Made by a program: the position numbers and the translations under genes. Of a DNA stretch of 64,000 bases, positions 1 through 12,600 are shown in pieces. The notes beneath the pieces were generated by a model. That model was not told where the DNA came from and searched no databases. It saw only the letters and a program-made list of their open reading frames with translations. The stretch spans positions 19,147,578 through 19,211,577 of the forward strand of contig WMCF01000008.1 of assembly GCA_009792885.1 (NCBI GenBank), in the 5' to 3' direction. This DNA comes from Eremophila alpestris peregrina. Taxonomy: Eukaryota > Chordata > Aves > Passeriformes > Alaudidae. Each line of letters starts with the position of its first letter. Positions within the stretch are counted from its first letter, which is position 1.

Positions 1-3000
1 CTGAGGGACATTTCAAAATTAGGGCAGGGCCTCCTCAAAATGCTACAAATTAAATGCAATAGAGCTATTTCCCTAGCACTGTGAGGAATGAGTTGAATAA
101 TGAACCAAAAGTTAAAATACTGAATTATTGGAAGGCAATTTTTTAGTAAAATTTAACTTATTATGATTTCTGTGGGACTTCTGGACAAAGGAGATTACAT
201 TTTAGCAGACGAGTTACAACTCTGTTGGGCTCATCAGGCCAATCATTTGGCCTCTATCATCTCAGCTCCTTTTGCTACAATAGGGAATTTTTCTTATTAT
301 TTACAGGAGAATACATGCATTCTAGTGGCATACTAGATAGCTGAACTTCTGAATCTAAAAAATGTCTCCCAGTTCTTGTTGCATAAAGGTCTCTCATCTG
401 TAGGCAAATTACACCTGACAGTAGTCCAGCCTGGGATGCTAGACTCATGCTTAGTCTAGCAAAAGCCAGATTGATTTAATGGCCCACTGAAACATCCATA
501 GAAGCAGTCCTTATGCTTAGCTTGCTTTCCTCATGCTCTTGATGCCAGTGACTGGGTCATTTTCTGGCATACACCGAAATAATCACAAAGCCTCTTTGGC
601 CCATGCACAGCCTTACAAGGTTCTCAGTAGTCAATACCACAGTTTTTCACCTGTTTTAAGCCCAGAGATTTTCCAGAACCTGCCTTTTCCAAATATGGTA
701 GCCTTTACACTAGGAGCTATATTTTGCATGCTTACACTGTGGAGTCAGCATAGTGGCCTGAGTTCTAAAACAGCCTGCCTGGGCTGCATTGTTACTCAGT
801 TGTCTTCAGGAGGTATAGCATAATAAAAATTATATGGATTACAGCATGTGCACAGCAAGAAGTTTCATATTCTTTGAGGTACATCAGCCTCAAGACAAAA
901 ACTGTGTTCAGGAGTTGGCTTCAGCTGGCTGCCAAGATGCCCAGCTTTCCTGCCACACTGCTCATTTACCTGTAGTTCGAAATACTCACACTGCAAAGAG
1001 CAGGAGATGGGGCTTGTGCCAGAGGACCACAGTCCAGCATAGCCAGCCACCTGACTTCAGGCTGCATTAGAAATAGTGGAGGAGCCCACTTAAAAGCATC
1101 AGAGGCTCTCTGCCTCTCTTACTGCTCACAGCATTTTAAATTGTGCTGAATTGGTTCTTTTGAGAAGAAACTTTCCTCTCTGCCCACTTTCCCAATGCAA
1201 TTGTAAGGCAAATCCTAACTGAAAATGAAACCAGTGATGCTTAATGTTCCAATCATGTTCTCACAGAAATGAAACAGGAGGTTAGCCCTGTGCAACAGAA
1301 AGGAGCTGACTCTCCTCCCACCACCTTCCTGGGGTCCAGCAGAGTTACTGTGTATTTGAAGTAGGATAAGATTGGCCCCCAAACTGAGCAGAACAAGCAC
1401 CCACACGCACAGTGCCGTGATTACAGCTTGCACCCAGCACCAGCAGATATGGGCGACATTCCACTCTTCCTACTCCTACAGAATAAATGTAACAAAACAA
1501 CGACAACAAAATGTTTGATTTTTTTGTCCCCACCAGCTGAGCATTAGATTAGAGCTAAATGTTAGTGCTGCATGAAATGCAACGATTCAGTGTTGTCAGT
1601 CTAAGGGACTATTGCAATTATTTTGAGGTGGGGGTCATGCAAACCTTGGTAAGCCTCATGTATAGATGGAAACTTTGAACAAACCTAACGAGCCTCTCAG
1701 TGGCCATGCCCCTGTACTTGCCTTTCCACCTAGCTCTTGTCAGCTGTCACAGGACCTGCTGCCTCACTGCAAGGAGCACAGAGGGGATATTTTGAGGAAC
1801 TGCTACTGACAGTCCTTACTGTCACCAGCAGCTGGTGGATGCTGGGAACTAATGGACTAATGCCAGTCTAAAAGGAAAATTCCAAGGGTGAACAAAGCAA
1901 ACATGAATATTTCATGCCTGCTTTTCAGCTACTCCAAGTCTATGATGATAAACCGTCTTACAGCAGATGAGGTTGTTCCTCTTTAGAAGTGGAGAAATCA
2001 GAACAAAATTAAAATAGGATATTGTTTTCTGGTGAGGTTAATGTGAAAAGTCAGGTAGCTCCACCACTCAAATTAGCATCTTCAGTGAAATCAGGTTGGC
2101 TTATTACTGGTTTTTAATCCAAGTATGCTGAGAATACAGCAGTGGTGCTTACACATCCTTGCTCCTTCTAAATTGAGGTGTATGGTACCTGAATTCCCAT
2201 GGAGGCCCAGAGAGAGTTTGTCTCGTTCGTCCCTGCTTCTAGGTTTAGAAAAAAATGCCCAAATTCCACACCATAACTTTTGATGCTGACACTTAAGAAA
2301 GGAATACTTGTCCAAGGAGCAGTCCAAAGCTTCCAGAGGACTTCATTGCATGCCTGCATTAATTAATTCCATGCAAAGAGCATCACTGTCCATTGTAGTT
2401 ACTATTCAAGGTCTCTGGGATCTTTGAGCCTGACTCAATTTTACAAAGCTTGAGGAAGCACCTTTGATAGAGCAATGAGCAGCCTGCAGTGGCCCTGCCT
2501 CTGTCCTGTCCTTACCAAGGCCAGCTTGTATCTTGCCTGGAACCAGTGTTCCCCCATCCCTGGGTCCCATCGGAGGAAAATCAGGATTGCCACTGTCCCA
2601 TGTAGAGAAATCCTGTATCAAACTGTCCTGTCAGTGCTTTGGGTATTCCCTGTACCTGCAGAGCTTATAGCCCAGCAAGGGAGAGGTAACACCTGACATG
2701 AGCCCTTTTTAACACTTCCATTGGGAGCCATGTGCAGAAATGGAATGGCAGATCCCCTGGGCATTAAAATGCTGAGTTCTCCTCATGATGGGGACAGGCA
2801 AGCACAGCCACACATGGAGGGCCAGGATAGCAACACAAGGTGAATTCAAGTGTCAGCTAAAAACCCTGCTGTCCTCTGTGCACATGAGCCACTGACCATA
2901 ATGCTGTCCAGGAGGGAGGCATCAGCCCTGCAGGGTTTCCACAGCACACAGGGCATATGGACACAAAGCCAAGGTAAGGAGAAGCTTCAGCTGAGGAAAA

Positions 3001-6000
3001 AACTAAATACTTTTAGATCTACAATGCAAACTCAGCATTGAAAGGAGCAATACGAGAAATGCTCTTAATAATCTGTCTAATGGACTGTGTAGGTTATTAC
3101 TACCATGAAACAAACAATTTTTCCAAAAATTGCCCACAAATATCAGACTTCTTGACTGTCTGAGGACAAAAAGCAGGACTCATACTCTAGGCTGCTTTGT
3201 TTTCATAGACATTGGAGAACACCTTAAATAAAACTAGGAAAATTCTCGCTGTAATGGGAAAATGACAAAGGAGCTCTGACTTTCTCTGAGCAAACAGGCT
3301 GCCAGTGTGTTAAAATACCATCCTGACAAAAAAAAAAAGTTATTAAGGAGGCCAAATTTCAAATTTAGTGTTGAAACAGAACCAGCCACATAGGTGAAGT
3401 TTAAAATACTGTTGTTTGAAATTATAGAAGTCTGCTTATTTTTAGCTTGTTAGATACTGTTAGCTTCCTGTGTAAAAGGGGTTACATAATAGCCATAATC
3501 CGTGGAGCAGCACAGGCCATACATGCCAGGCTGTAAGGTTATGCAACTGCTCCAAGCTTGCTCATGCCAGGCAGCAAAACAAAGTCTCACACCCCTCAGA
3601 ACTGTTCTACTACTTCTGAGTCAAACTCACAGATACATTACAGTATGAACATGCAGACTCTCATTTACATGCACATGTAGATATATATGGGTTATCAACA
3701 CACATTCACATATCCCCTTGTTTGTTTATTACAGCTTAAACAAGGTATTCCTTGAATCAGAAAATGCCACCTTGGCATCACTCTTGACATTCAACAAGGA
3801 ATAATCTGATATGTTGTAACTGTTAAAAGCAGCAAAGTTAACTCTCAAAGTTAAATCAAACCTAATTTGGGAAGCCACCGAAGGAATTCTCCCCTCTTTC
3901 TTAATGGGACCTCTAGATGCTCCTTACTCCCTCATGCTATGGTATGTGGAAGGCACACAGTGCCATGGCTGAGTGAGAACAGCTCAAAGGTTTTAAATTC
4001 ATTAAGCAATATGCAACAGAATTGTTTTTGCTTAGGCTTTTAGAAGGATGGAACTTTTGTACTGAAGAAGCTGCACTGTTCCCAGTCAGTATGGTCCTTC
4101 AAAGTGTACAGAACTATAATCTCTAACTTGTTTTTAGAGTAATCTGTGTTTGCAAACACTCCCACCTTCTTAGTCTGGCACAGATTGATAGGAAATTATT
4201 TTTCCTGAAAGATAAAAAAAGAGAAGTTGTGGCTGCCACAGCATCTTAAGCATATCAAAGTTTCTTTGGCAAAAAACTTTCATATGTACCCTTATTGTAC
4301 ATGATGTGCAAATTTAATTCATTATCTATAACAAATGGTTTCAGTGCAAAACTGATATTTTTAATTTAAGCAGCATTTTTTGTAATCTTAGGAAGGAGTT
4401 TAAAAGAAGATTTGTATACTAAATTGTATGTACGTGCAGCATTACAAATCCAAACTGGTCTGAGATTTCATTCTGTTGGTTTCAATGGTGAGAGCTGCTA
4501 GCTCTTTTCACAACAATCCTATCATTCCCACTTCTACAAAGCCAGTGACCCTAACCAAGAACACTGCATCTGGAAAAAGCTGATGAAACACAAAAAGCAC
4601 ATAATTGTGTTCAGCCAGAAAGCCTTTATCATCTTTTTTCAACCTTAAGACTCAGTGGCAAAAGGGTACTTCAGAAAACACATTCAATATCCATGCTCTT
4701 GAGCTGGACCACATCAGGAGAGTTTTACTCATCCTGACTTTGGCCTCTTGTGAGACACCAAGGTCTGGGCTGATCCCTGCAAGGAACCCTCAGTTTTGGG
4801 GAAGTCCAGCAGGTGCCCTGGCATGGCAGTTTGCCCATCCTTGGATGGATGTGCTGCCTGCTGTTGCCCATGGAGGCAGGGAGGAGGGCAGAGGCTGCCA
4901 GGCACTGCCCTTCCCCTGCCCCACACACCTGGGGCACAGGGTGGGTGAGCCATGACTGATGCTGCCAACTGCATACCAAGGCTGCTTACTCACAGTTATT
5001 GTCTTGGGTGACAATACTCAGCTTCTGGCTTTGTTACCACTTCCTTGTGGGTTTTGTCCTCTTCTGTAGCCCTGGCTCAACATTATGGGCAGAACAATGT
5101 GAGTCAGATAGAGGAGTTAATGTGACTTTCAGGAAAAAAAGCATTGTGGGAAATAACCTGTATTTTAACAAGGGAACATTTGACCTGGAGTGTTTCCCAA
5201 CCCAGATCAGTTTAAGGGCCCCTGAGCAGCTGTGCCAGCAGAAGCAGGGAACAGCACACCATGATGGATGGATGGGAGTGAAAAGAAAGTCTGGGAGTGG
5301 AAAAAAGATGCCAGTGGCATCTAAAGCTGGCCAAGTTGGAACCACAATCCCACACATTTGCCAGTCAGACTGAAGTGGAACAAAATGAGTCCCAGTATTT
5401 CTATATTTTATGAGTTGCTCAAAATAACACTTTATAAAGTGCAAGACCCTACTGTGGTGAGAGAGAAATAGAAAATGAGCATAGTATTTCCCCAAAATTC
5501 AAAGTTTTTGAGTGCTAAATCAGAAAACATGATAAAATCTGAAACACACTGTCAGTGTGTTGGTATTGCTTATCCTCAGCTAATTAGAGGAGTCTATAGC
5601 TCCACATTTGGGAAGAACTGGAGTCTGGGTCCGTGATCATCTTGAAGCAGAAGTGGTTCAGATAAAATAAATCAAACCCTTATTTCTGTTGTCTCTGGAA
5701 ATCAATATCTATTCCCTAGGATTAGCTGTGGTTTAAGAACTGGTTCTAGCTAAGAACATCATTGTAAAGGTTCTCTGCTGCTTTAAACTCTCCCTTCTCC
5801 AATAGTTATATTACAGATAAAAGTTGGATAGTGTCTCTCCAAAGACTGAACCAGACAACCTGTATTAAGTGAACCAATTAGTTCCTAATTGAATTTTAAT
5901 AGCAGTATTAATTTAAGGAAAAACTGAAGGAAAAAATTGCCTGTTACCAAGGTTTTGACTATATTTCATGTTTCTCCATGTGGTGCATACTCTGTGGTCC

Positions 6001-6179
6001 TGCCCAGCACCAGGTTTCCAGCCAACCTGGCATGATCCCACTGTGGATTCTCCCTGGTAAAGGGCACTAATGCAGCACCACATAGTGACCCTCTCCCAGA
6101 GGGTGACCCATTTGTGGAGCTAAGATATCAAATACATCCTAACTTTCAAATACAAGTTTGAAATCAAATATATACCTAA

Positions 6180-6210
6180 CACCAACACCAGGTACTGGCT
6201 GGTGTTGGTG
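6180..6210. repeat. Perfect 11-bp inverted repeat (hairpin)
   Basis: The arms CACCAACACCA (6180-6190) and TGGTGTTGGTG (6200-6210) are exact reverse complements around a 9-nt loop. A second small inverted repeat (GTCCC...GGGAC) follows immediately. It could form a cruciform or RNA hairpin. No function is inferred. Confidence 0.75.
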
Positions 6211-7169
6211 GTGGTCCCACATAGGGACACCTAAGACATGGGATACCTTACAATCATATGTGTAACTTCTACCTGTCCTCAGTCAGCAGCAGAGCTACCT
6301 CCAACTCCACTTCTTCCAGGGACATTGTCATATGGTAAATGTTGTTTTCTTCACAAAAAAAGGACTCTAACTTGGTGAAATAGAAAAGAAATTACAGAAT
6401 CACATTCACTTAGATACTTGATTCTTTTAATAAATATTAAGAAGCCTTGACCAAATTCTGATTTTGCTCTTCTACTTAAGACAACCTAGTGATGCAGATG
6501 CAGAACAGGGCTGGCAGTTCTTCACAGAAATATATGACCCAAATTCAAAAGCTTTTGTGTCCAGACAGATGTACTACCGCAGACATCACACACTCTTCTG
6601 TGTGAAATTGTACCCTAGGCTGAAGAAGAACCACGGGACAAATTCTGACCTGACATAAACCGAGAGAGCCTTATGTACTTGTACAGGTCTCTACCAGTGT
6701 TTCCTGATGCAGGATACACACCACAGATTGAATCATGAACATGGACATTTCACCCACAACATTTTTTTGGTTTGCATAAATTCCCACAAATTACCAGAAC
6801 TTTAGCTGATTAAGACCTTACATCAGTTTAATTGAATTTATGCTACTCAAACAAATAATCTATTTAAGTCTCAACATCATTTATTCTTATAAGCATACAG
6901 AAATAATGAAAACACATTATGAAGTGACACAGAACATTTTATAAACACATTTCACTGACACAGTGCATAAGCATTACAATATTTTCACTTCAGCTCTATG
7001 GGGCAGCATTACACAAACCAGGAGCATCCAGTTTAAATAGAGACTGACACTGGTGACAGGTATTTAGCAGAACTGGGTTAATAGTTTCTATGCTTTCAAG
7101 ATACTAAAGTAGGTGTAAGTTCCCTTGAAGTTTAACAAAATCTGAACTGAATAAAGAAGCTAAAGCAGA

Positions 7170-7210
7170 ATATATCTATAGATACAGATATAGATATAAA
7201 TATTTTATAA
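7170..7210. repeat. AT-rich low-complexity tract (TATAGA/GATATA-like)
   Basis: Irregular repeats of TATCTATAGATACAGATATAGATATAAATA type. This is simple sequence with no coding potential. Confidence 0.6.
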
Positions 7211-8915
7211 GGAAAACACAATAACTTCAATTTAAAGGCTTAGATCTTAAGAGCTGTCAGTTTTTCTAAACTTCAATTTTAATCCTTCTTCTCCCCCACT
7301 AAAATAAGGAAGTTTTTTACCTTTATTTTTGCTGTCATCCATTCCTGTTACACATTACAAAGCAAAAGGTCAGTGGCAAAGCTCTCCTGGAGCTTCTCAG
7401 CACATGATATTACAATGACTCACTGGAGGCCCCAAGTCACTCAGTCTGTATTTAACTGAAATCTGTTCCATTTCAGTGTCTAGGTTTAAATGCAGCCTTA
7501 ACATCCACTGCAGGTCTGTAATGAGCTGGATCTTTGGCTCAAATGAATCTGAGCATCACCTTTCACAACAGCTGTGAATCTGGTCTGAGAAAAGCAAAGA
7601 TAGTTTTTGTTATGTGAGGCTACCATGGAGAAATGTTCAAAAATAATGAGATTACAGAGAATACAGCAGATTATAATTCACAGAGACATGTTAATGTTTA
7701 AAGTAATTCAAGACAGTTTCAAGAAGGGGGCTTGGATAAGAACCAGATTCAGACCTCCTTACACAGTTGAGTATCTTCTCCATAGAGCCTTGCTGGTTTT
7801 AATCAAACTGCTATAGGAATAGGGTTCTGTGTAATGTGAGCAATGCAGTCAGGCCACAGATGATCAATACAGACACTAGTAAGGGCAAAAAAGAAGTCTT
7901 AGACCCATATGTGGGTTTCTTATTAATGTCTGCGTCCATGATCTGGAACAATGCTCAGTCCAACGTATCATACAAAAACTTCAAATAAAATTGTTTTAGT
8001 AAGCCAGAGTGGTGTAGAAATTTTCTTGGGCTTCAATTCAGTGAAGGCATCCATTGTTTGTTACATTGAAAGGCTATGTGGAAGACAGAGAGGTCTTTGA
8101 AGGAATACATTTGTTCACACATGAACGTGAATCAATGAATAACTGCAAATGGACGTGGCACAGCCTGACAGAACAGCATGTCATGGACGCTAAATTAACC
8201 AGTAATCAGTAGTCCATTAAGCCATACCACCTTCAGAGAGGTCCCCATCTGAAGCCAAAGGCTGCAAGCCAAAATATTTCAATGAATAAAGTTCTTCATT
8301 TTCTCCTGACCTGCTGGGGGAAACGCACACTGACAGTGGGATCTGTCAGCCTGTTCTCATCTCCCACTCACTGACCAGCCAGCAGAAAGCAGAGACCTGC
8401 AGCAGCTCCAAAGGCAGCAGGGATGCCTCCTCCTCAAGGGATTGGGGTGAGCAAAGAAGCACTTCCCTATTTCCTGCCCAGGCAGAAATGCTGCTGGGTG
8501 CCAGCTGCCAGTGCTGCTCTCAGAGCCCAGAATTCCCTCACTAACAGTAATTGTAGAGATGTTCAGTCAGACAGTATCTTTGAAATGAACGGCAGAACAC
8601 TAGTACTGGAAATACCAATACCTCTAGAAGTAACATGAATAAAATTAGGCCTTGGAATACTGAATTATAAATTCTTAAAAGTGTGTGCTGATGTATAACT
8701 CTACACTCTTCACATTGCTTGTGCAGAAGCAGTAGGATCAATGGATATGGCTCTGGACACAGTGCAGCTGCTCACACAGTGTACCACTTGATTTCAGCAA
8801 AAGCTGCAGTTAACAGTCCCTAGTCTACAAGACTGTCCTCATCACCACGTTAAATCACCCAACCCCAAAACAAAGAGTTTCTGTGTTCTTCTTTTTAAAC
8901 TTCTGCATCGTTGAA

Positions 8916-8951
8916 TCTTTTTACAAGTTCATTTCTTTTTACAAGTTCATT
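8916..8951. repeat. 18-bp perfect tandem duplication
   Basis: The unit TCTTTTTACAAGTTCATT occurs at 8916-8933 and again directly at 8934-8951 with no mismatch. A recent replication-slippage duplication is likely. It lies about 280 bp beyond the hyaluronidase stop codon, so it may fall in a longer 3'UTR if one exists. Confidence 0.85.
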
Positions 8952-9198
8952 CAACTTTTTTCCTCAGGTAAATCTTCCATTGCAACAACAGAATCTTTAT
9001 CTGTCAAACACAAGTGAAACACAAGGTAGGAGTAAAGCAGCTGGTAAAAAATGAAAAAATGCTTTCAAAATTTTTAATCTCTAAAAAAGTTCTAGGAGTG
9101 GAAAATGACTAAAACAGAATAAAATTATTTAATCAAGAATGCCTTTTCCCTTTACAATAAATTTTTTTTTAAGAAACAGAGCTCTTAGAGGCACCATT

Positions 9199-9204
9199 TT
9201 TATT
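9199..9204 (-). promoter_or_regulatory. Candidate poly(A) signal of the hyaluronidase gene
   Basis: The minus strand reads AATAAA 24 nt after the TAA stop codon (9229-9231). A U-rich stretch follows (…GCTCTGTTTCTT…), as expected of a downstream element. If it is used, the 3'UTR would be unusually short (roughly 45 nt). A more distal signal (for example TTTATT on plus at 7323-7328) cannot be excluded. Confidence 0.4.
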
Positions 9205-9228
9205 CCCTTGTACTGCTTTAGGAAGACC

Positions 9229-9657
9229 TTAATGTCTAGAACAAAGCAGAAGAAGCTGCATGGCTCCTAAGAGGAAGATAAAAAGGCTTTGTTTTCTTGA
9301 TCTACTAAACACTACATGAACCCAGCGTTCCAATAGCCTTTGGTCAGGCAATTCACAAAATATTCCTGTCCAGCCCTGGTAACACTGACACATAAATCTC
9401 TGCCTCATGGCCTCAATACTCTCCAGGCTGGGCTCACCAGTCACCTGGAACCTGGGGCCCCTCTCTGAGTGACGGTCGTGGATTGCAAAATCGCTGGGTG
9501 ACAAGTGGAGGTAGGCAGAGGAGTCGCTGTTTCTGCGGATGCATCTCCCGTTCTTCTGGCACAGGACTTTGCTGCAGAGCTTGGCTGCTGAGGTGACATT
9601 AATGACATAGTGTCCCAAAGGTCCGTCAATGTAGCGCTTCACGGTTAAGCAGCTCTC
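9229..9657 (-). CDS. HYAL4: Hyaluronidase coding exon 3 (residues 337-478, stop TAA)
   Basis: The exon begins GAG AGC TGC directly after the acceptor and encodes the sixth-strand/EGF-like C-terminal part. It includes YVINVTSAAKLCSKVLC and CQCYQGWTGIFCE, which match the family's Cys spacing. The last about 20 residues are a hydrophobic Leu-rich tail (FIFLLGAMQLLLLC) preceded by basic and small residues, compatible with a GPI-attachment signal. It ends in the polar SRH, slightly unusual for such a signal. Confidence 0.94.
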   Translation of the reverse strand, partial: ESCLTVKRYIDGPLGHYVINVTSAAKLCSKVLCQKNGRCIRRNSDSSAYLHLSPSDFAIHDRHSERGPRFQVTGEPSLESIEAMRQRFMCQCYQGWTGIFCELPDQRLLERWVHVVFSRSRKQSLFIFLLGAMQLLLLCSRH

Positions 9658-12600
9658 CTGGGAGTAACAAAAGACCATGACACATTTCTCAGTATCTAGC
9701 ACTATGTCCAAGTTTATTACGTCTAAAAAGATGCTAGAAGTAAACTATTGTTGCCTAGAGTAATCCACTGAGATAAATCTTGTTGGACTCACATACTGGA
9801 GTGATCTCTTTGGTTTAAATTAGTTTATTTGCATGTGTAAGATTAGAAAAGTATTGACCTCTACTATAGTTTCTGTTTGAGTGCCTAGTAGGAACACACA
9901 GTGTGAGACTAGGGAGGAGTACCAGGAAGCAGAAAGAAAGTTCATATGGTTCATATCTGAGACTAACTGCTTCCTTAAGTACAGATTTCTGATAACTGCT
10001 GACTAGGGGAAGTGCATGGGACTAACAGGTTTTAAAGCACAAATTAAGTCACCACTCTGGCCCTGATCACTCCAATACCTTCGGTTTACCAGGAGCCAAA
10101 TAATTTTCATAAACCAGCACAGAAGTTGCTGCAATTGCAACTAGAAAGTTCCAGTTCAGATTTCGTGGTTCCTCTGACCAAGTCAGTGGTGTTTTGCCAG
10201 AAACTTCAGGAGTAGGAGAGCAGACTGTGTGAAAAGCAGAGTGGCCACCAAAGCCCAGGTTTAGGAATGGGGGCTATCCTGCCATGCCTCCTGGGAAACT
10301 CCACTGCTGCCTCCCATCTCTTCCAGAAGGTTTATTTATAAAAGTTGGAAGAACCTGGGAGAAGTAACTAGGGCTTGTCTTGTGACATTATTTTCCATGT
10401 AACATTTCAACATGAGCAGCTGGGGAAAATACCTCACCTGCAGACTCCAGTCCTTCCCAATTGATCTGGACAACTGCTGAAGTTACAAAGTAGAGCCCTG
10501 TAAAACAAGCTGTGCTTATATTTGTATGGCATTTCTTTGAAACTTGTCGTTCTCCTCACCTGGACTCATTATTCCACTGAGCTACAAATGACCTGCCCAA
10601 AGCAATGTGCTCTGGAGCAACGGGACTTTTCAGCCGAAGAGAATTAATGAGACCTGAAAGTACTGAGCAGTCATCCTCAGCTGTTGGCTGACGACACTGA
10701 TAAAGGTTGTTAGGTGCTGTGGAGGGGGTGGTGTCAGACAAGAGCTACTGAGGTGATTCCTAAGAACTGATAGGACCCACCTTTGAGCTGGCATATTGCA
10801 TACTGCCCCAGAGAACAACTCCAGCTGCTCCCAAAGCTGCGCTTTCCCCGATGGTATTGACCAGATCCCTCTGAAAAAGAAGGCCAAATCCACACATGAG
10901 AAAAACAAATATACAAAAGTAAAAGTAAAAAAGCACTGGGAAATGGGCATCACCTCTTTATTTTTTTTCCCCAGAAGCAGCATTGGTCCTGCAGTATATT
11001 CTTCACAATACAATCACTGTTTTTAGAATGCAATTAAATCTCAAAAAATGTATAGGTAGGAACTTCTTCCCACAAATTTCAAGGCATAATCAATTATATC
11101 TAACACCATTTCTGTCTACAATAATTGATTAAAAAGTAATTCCTGATCAGTATTTGTAATGACAGACATTACAATATTTCTCAATTAGACAAAGAGAAAA
11201 TTACTTTAAAAAGATACATATGGTTTTTTATGCAGTCTTTGCAACTCTTTAACTAGAGAACAATCAAAAATACTAGCCTAATTATCTCAGTATGGTGGTG
11301 GCAAATTTAGAAAAGCAAAATTACAGAGTGGAAGAACCATGTTTTTATTAATTGCAACTAAATAATATATACATCTGTGCAAGTGGGCCTGTTGATTTTT
11401 CAATGCATAGTTATGAAATTTCCATTCCTGAAACATTTGTGGCCTGAGAGATATAAAAAAAGCACCAATAAATGTCATGGGAAAGGGAGAAGAGTTGAAG
11501 GAAATTACAGATAATTGAGAGTGAGCAGGGGCTTTAACCCTTAACTAAAGGTTGGACAAAAAAGTGCAGGAGAACCTGCAAAAGTCTGGAAGAGTAGAGC
11601 TTGTCTACTGGCTCTTAGTGCAGAGTTCAGAGTGATTTAAAGTATAGCTGGTCTTGCCTGAAACTCATGTTGCTGCTGATCATCCAAAGAGTCATTTAGA
11701 GACTGTCATTACTCTTAAAATTATACAGACCAGGAGTACTTTTTAAAGGATAGTGGTGTGGACTGCAGGTGTTACTTTCAAGGGGGTAGAAAATAAAGTT
11801 TTTGTTCTTCATTTGGGTATTTTGAGGAAAGGAAAGATATGTGCCTCTCCTAATAGCTGAGAGCGGCAAATTTGGGCCAGAGATAAGGAAGAGCCTCCAT
11901 GAAGAACTGAGTGAGGCACATGAACTCCACCAGCAGCCTCAGACACAGCAGTCCTGCTTTTGGGACTGAACCAAGTGCCCCTTCTCACTCAGCACGGCTT
12001 GGCGTTGGTGGGGGCTCACTGGCATGGCTCTTCTTTGAGAGTGTAATAAAAGCCTCATCAGGAAGAAAACATGCAATTTAATAAAAATTAGATATTTTAA
12101 ATATTAATATCTTAGCATTTGTCTAGCTGGGAAATCCTAATTTGTTCCTTGTATCGACTTTGGTTACTGATATTTGTCCAAATGATTAACAAGTCAACAA
12201 AGCCTCCTCACTTGTAATTCTCATTCTTGTTCAAGCTTTTGGGGGCAGTATGCATCTACCTGAGGTCCTTAAGACTAGGCTGGGTTATCCTCAAAAGGAC
12301 ACCTGATTTGGCAGGGAGGAGAAGGCTCTAGTGTCTGTCAATGTTTCTTTGTATTTACATCACCCATGTGACTGCACTGGACCTTAAAAGAAAAGGAGGT
12401 GAACTAAATCATCAGTTTTGGAGCTCAAGATGAAACAAGACAGTCAGTTCTGCTTACATGTTAAGTAAAGATAAATAAGTATATTGGTAATCTTGAAGAG
12501 CCTTAGTTACAGACAAGAGTTTTCTGTATTCAGCAGTAGTAGTCTAAGCCTGGCGTGCTTGCAGGGTTTGATCTCTATACACACGCACACCTGGTCATCA

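Larger units (their letters stand above)
1..9228. other. Intergenic DNA 3' of the hyaluronidase gene
   Basis: No coding region could be recognised on either strand. The reading frames present are short, often lack an ATG and show no domain or motif known to me. The stretch is AT-rich and carries no obvious CR1 or LTR copy. It contains a short perfect hairpin near 6.2 kb, an AT-rich GATA/TATA tract near 7.18 kb and an 18-bp tandem duplication near 8.93 kb. By comparison with human 7q31.3, further hyaluronidase genes or TMEM229A could lie beyond the left edge. I saw no GH56 exon here (no D-W-E motif and no GESAALGA-like exon). Confidence 0.6.

Noticed and set aside
10630..11013. 127-codon minus-strand frame
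   Set aside because: It covers hyaluronidase exon 2 in a different frame. The correct 30-codon exon is at 10781-10870.
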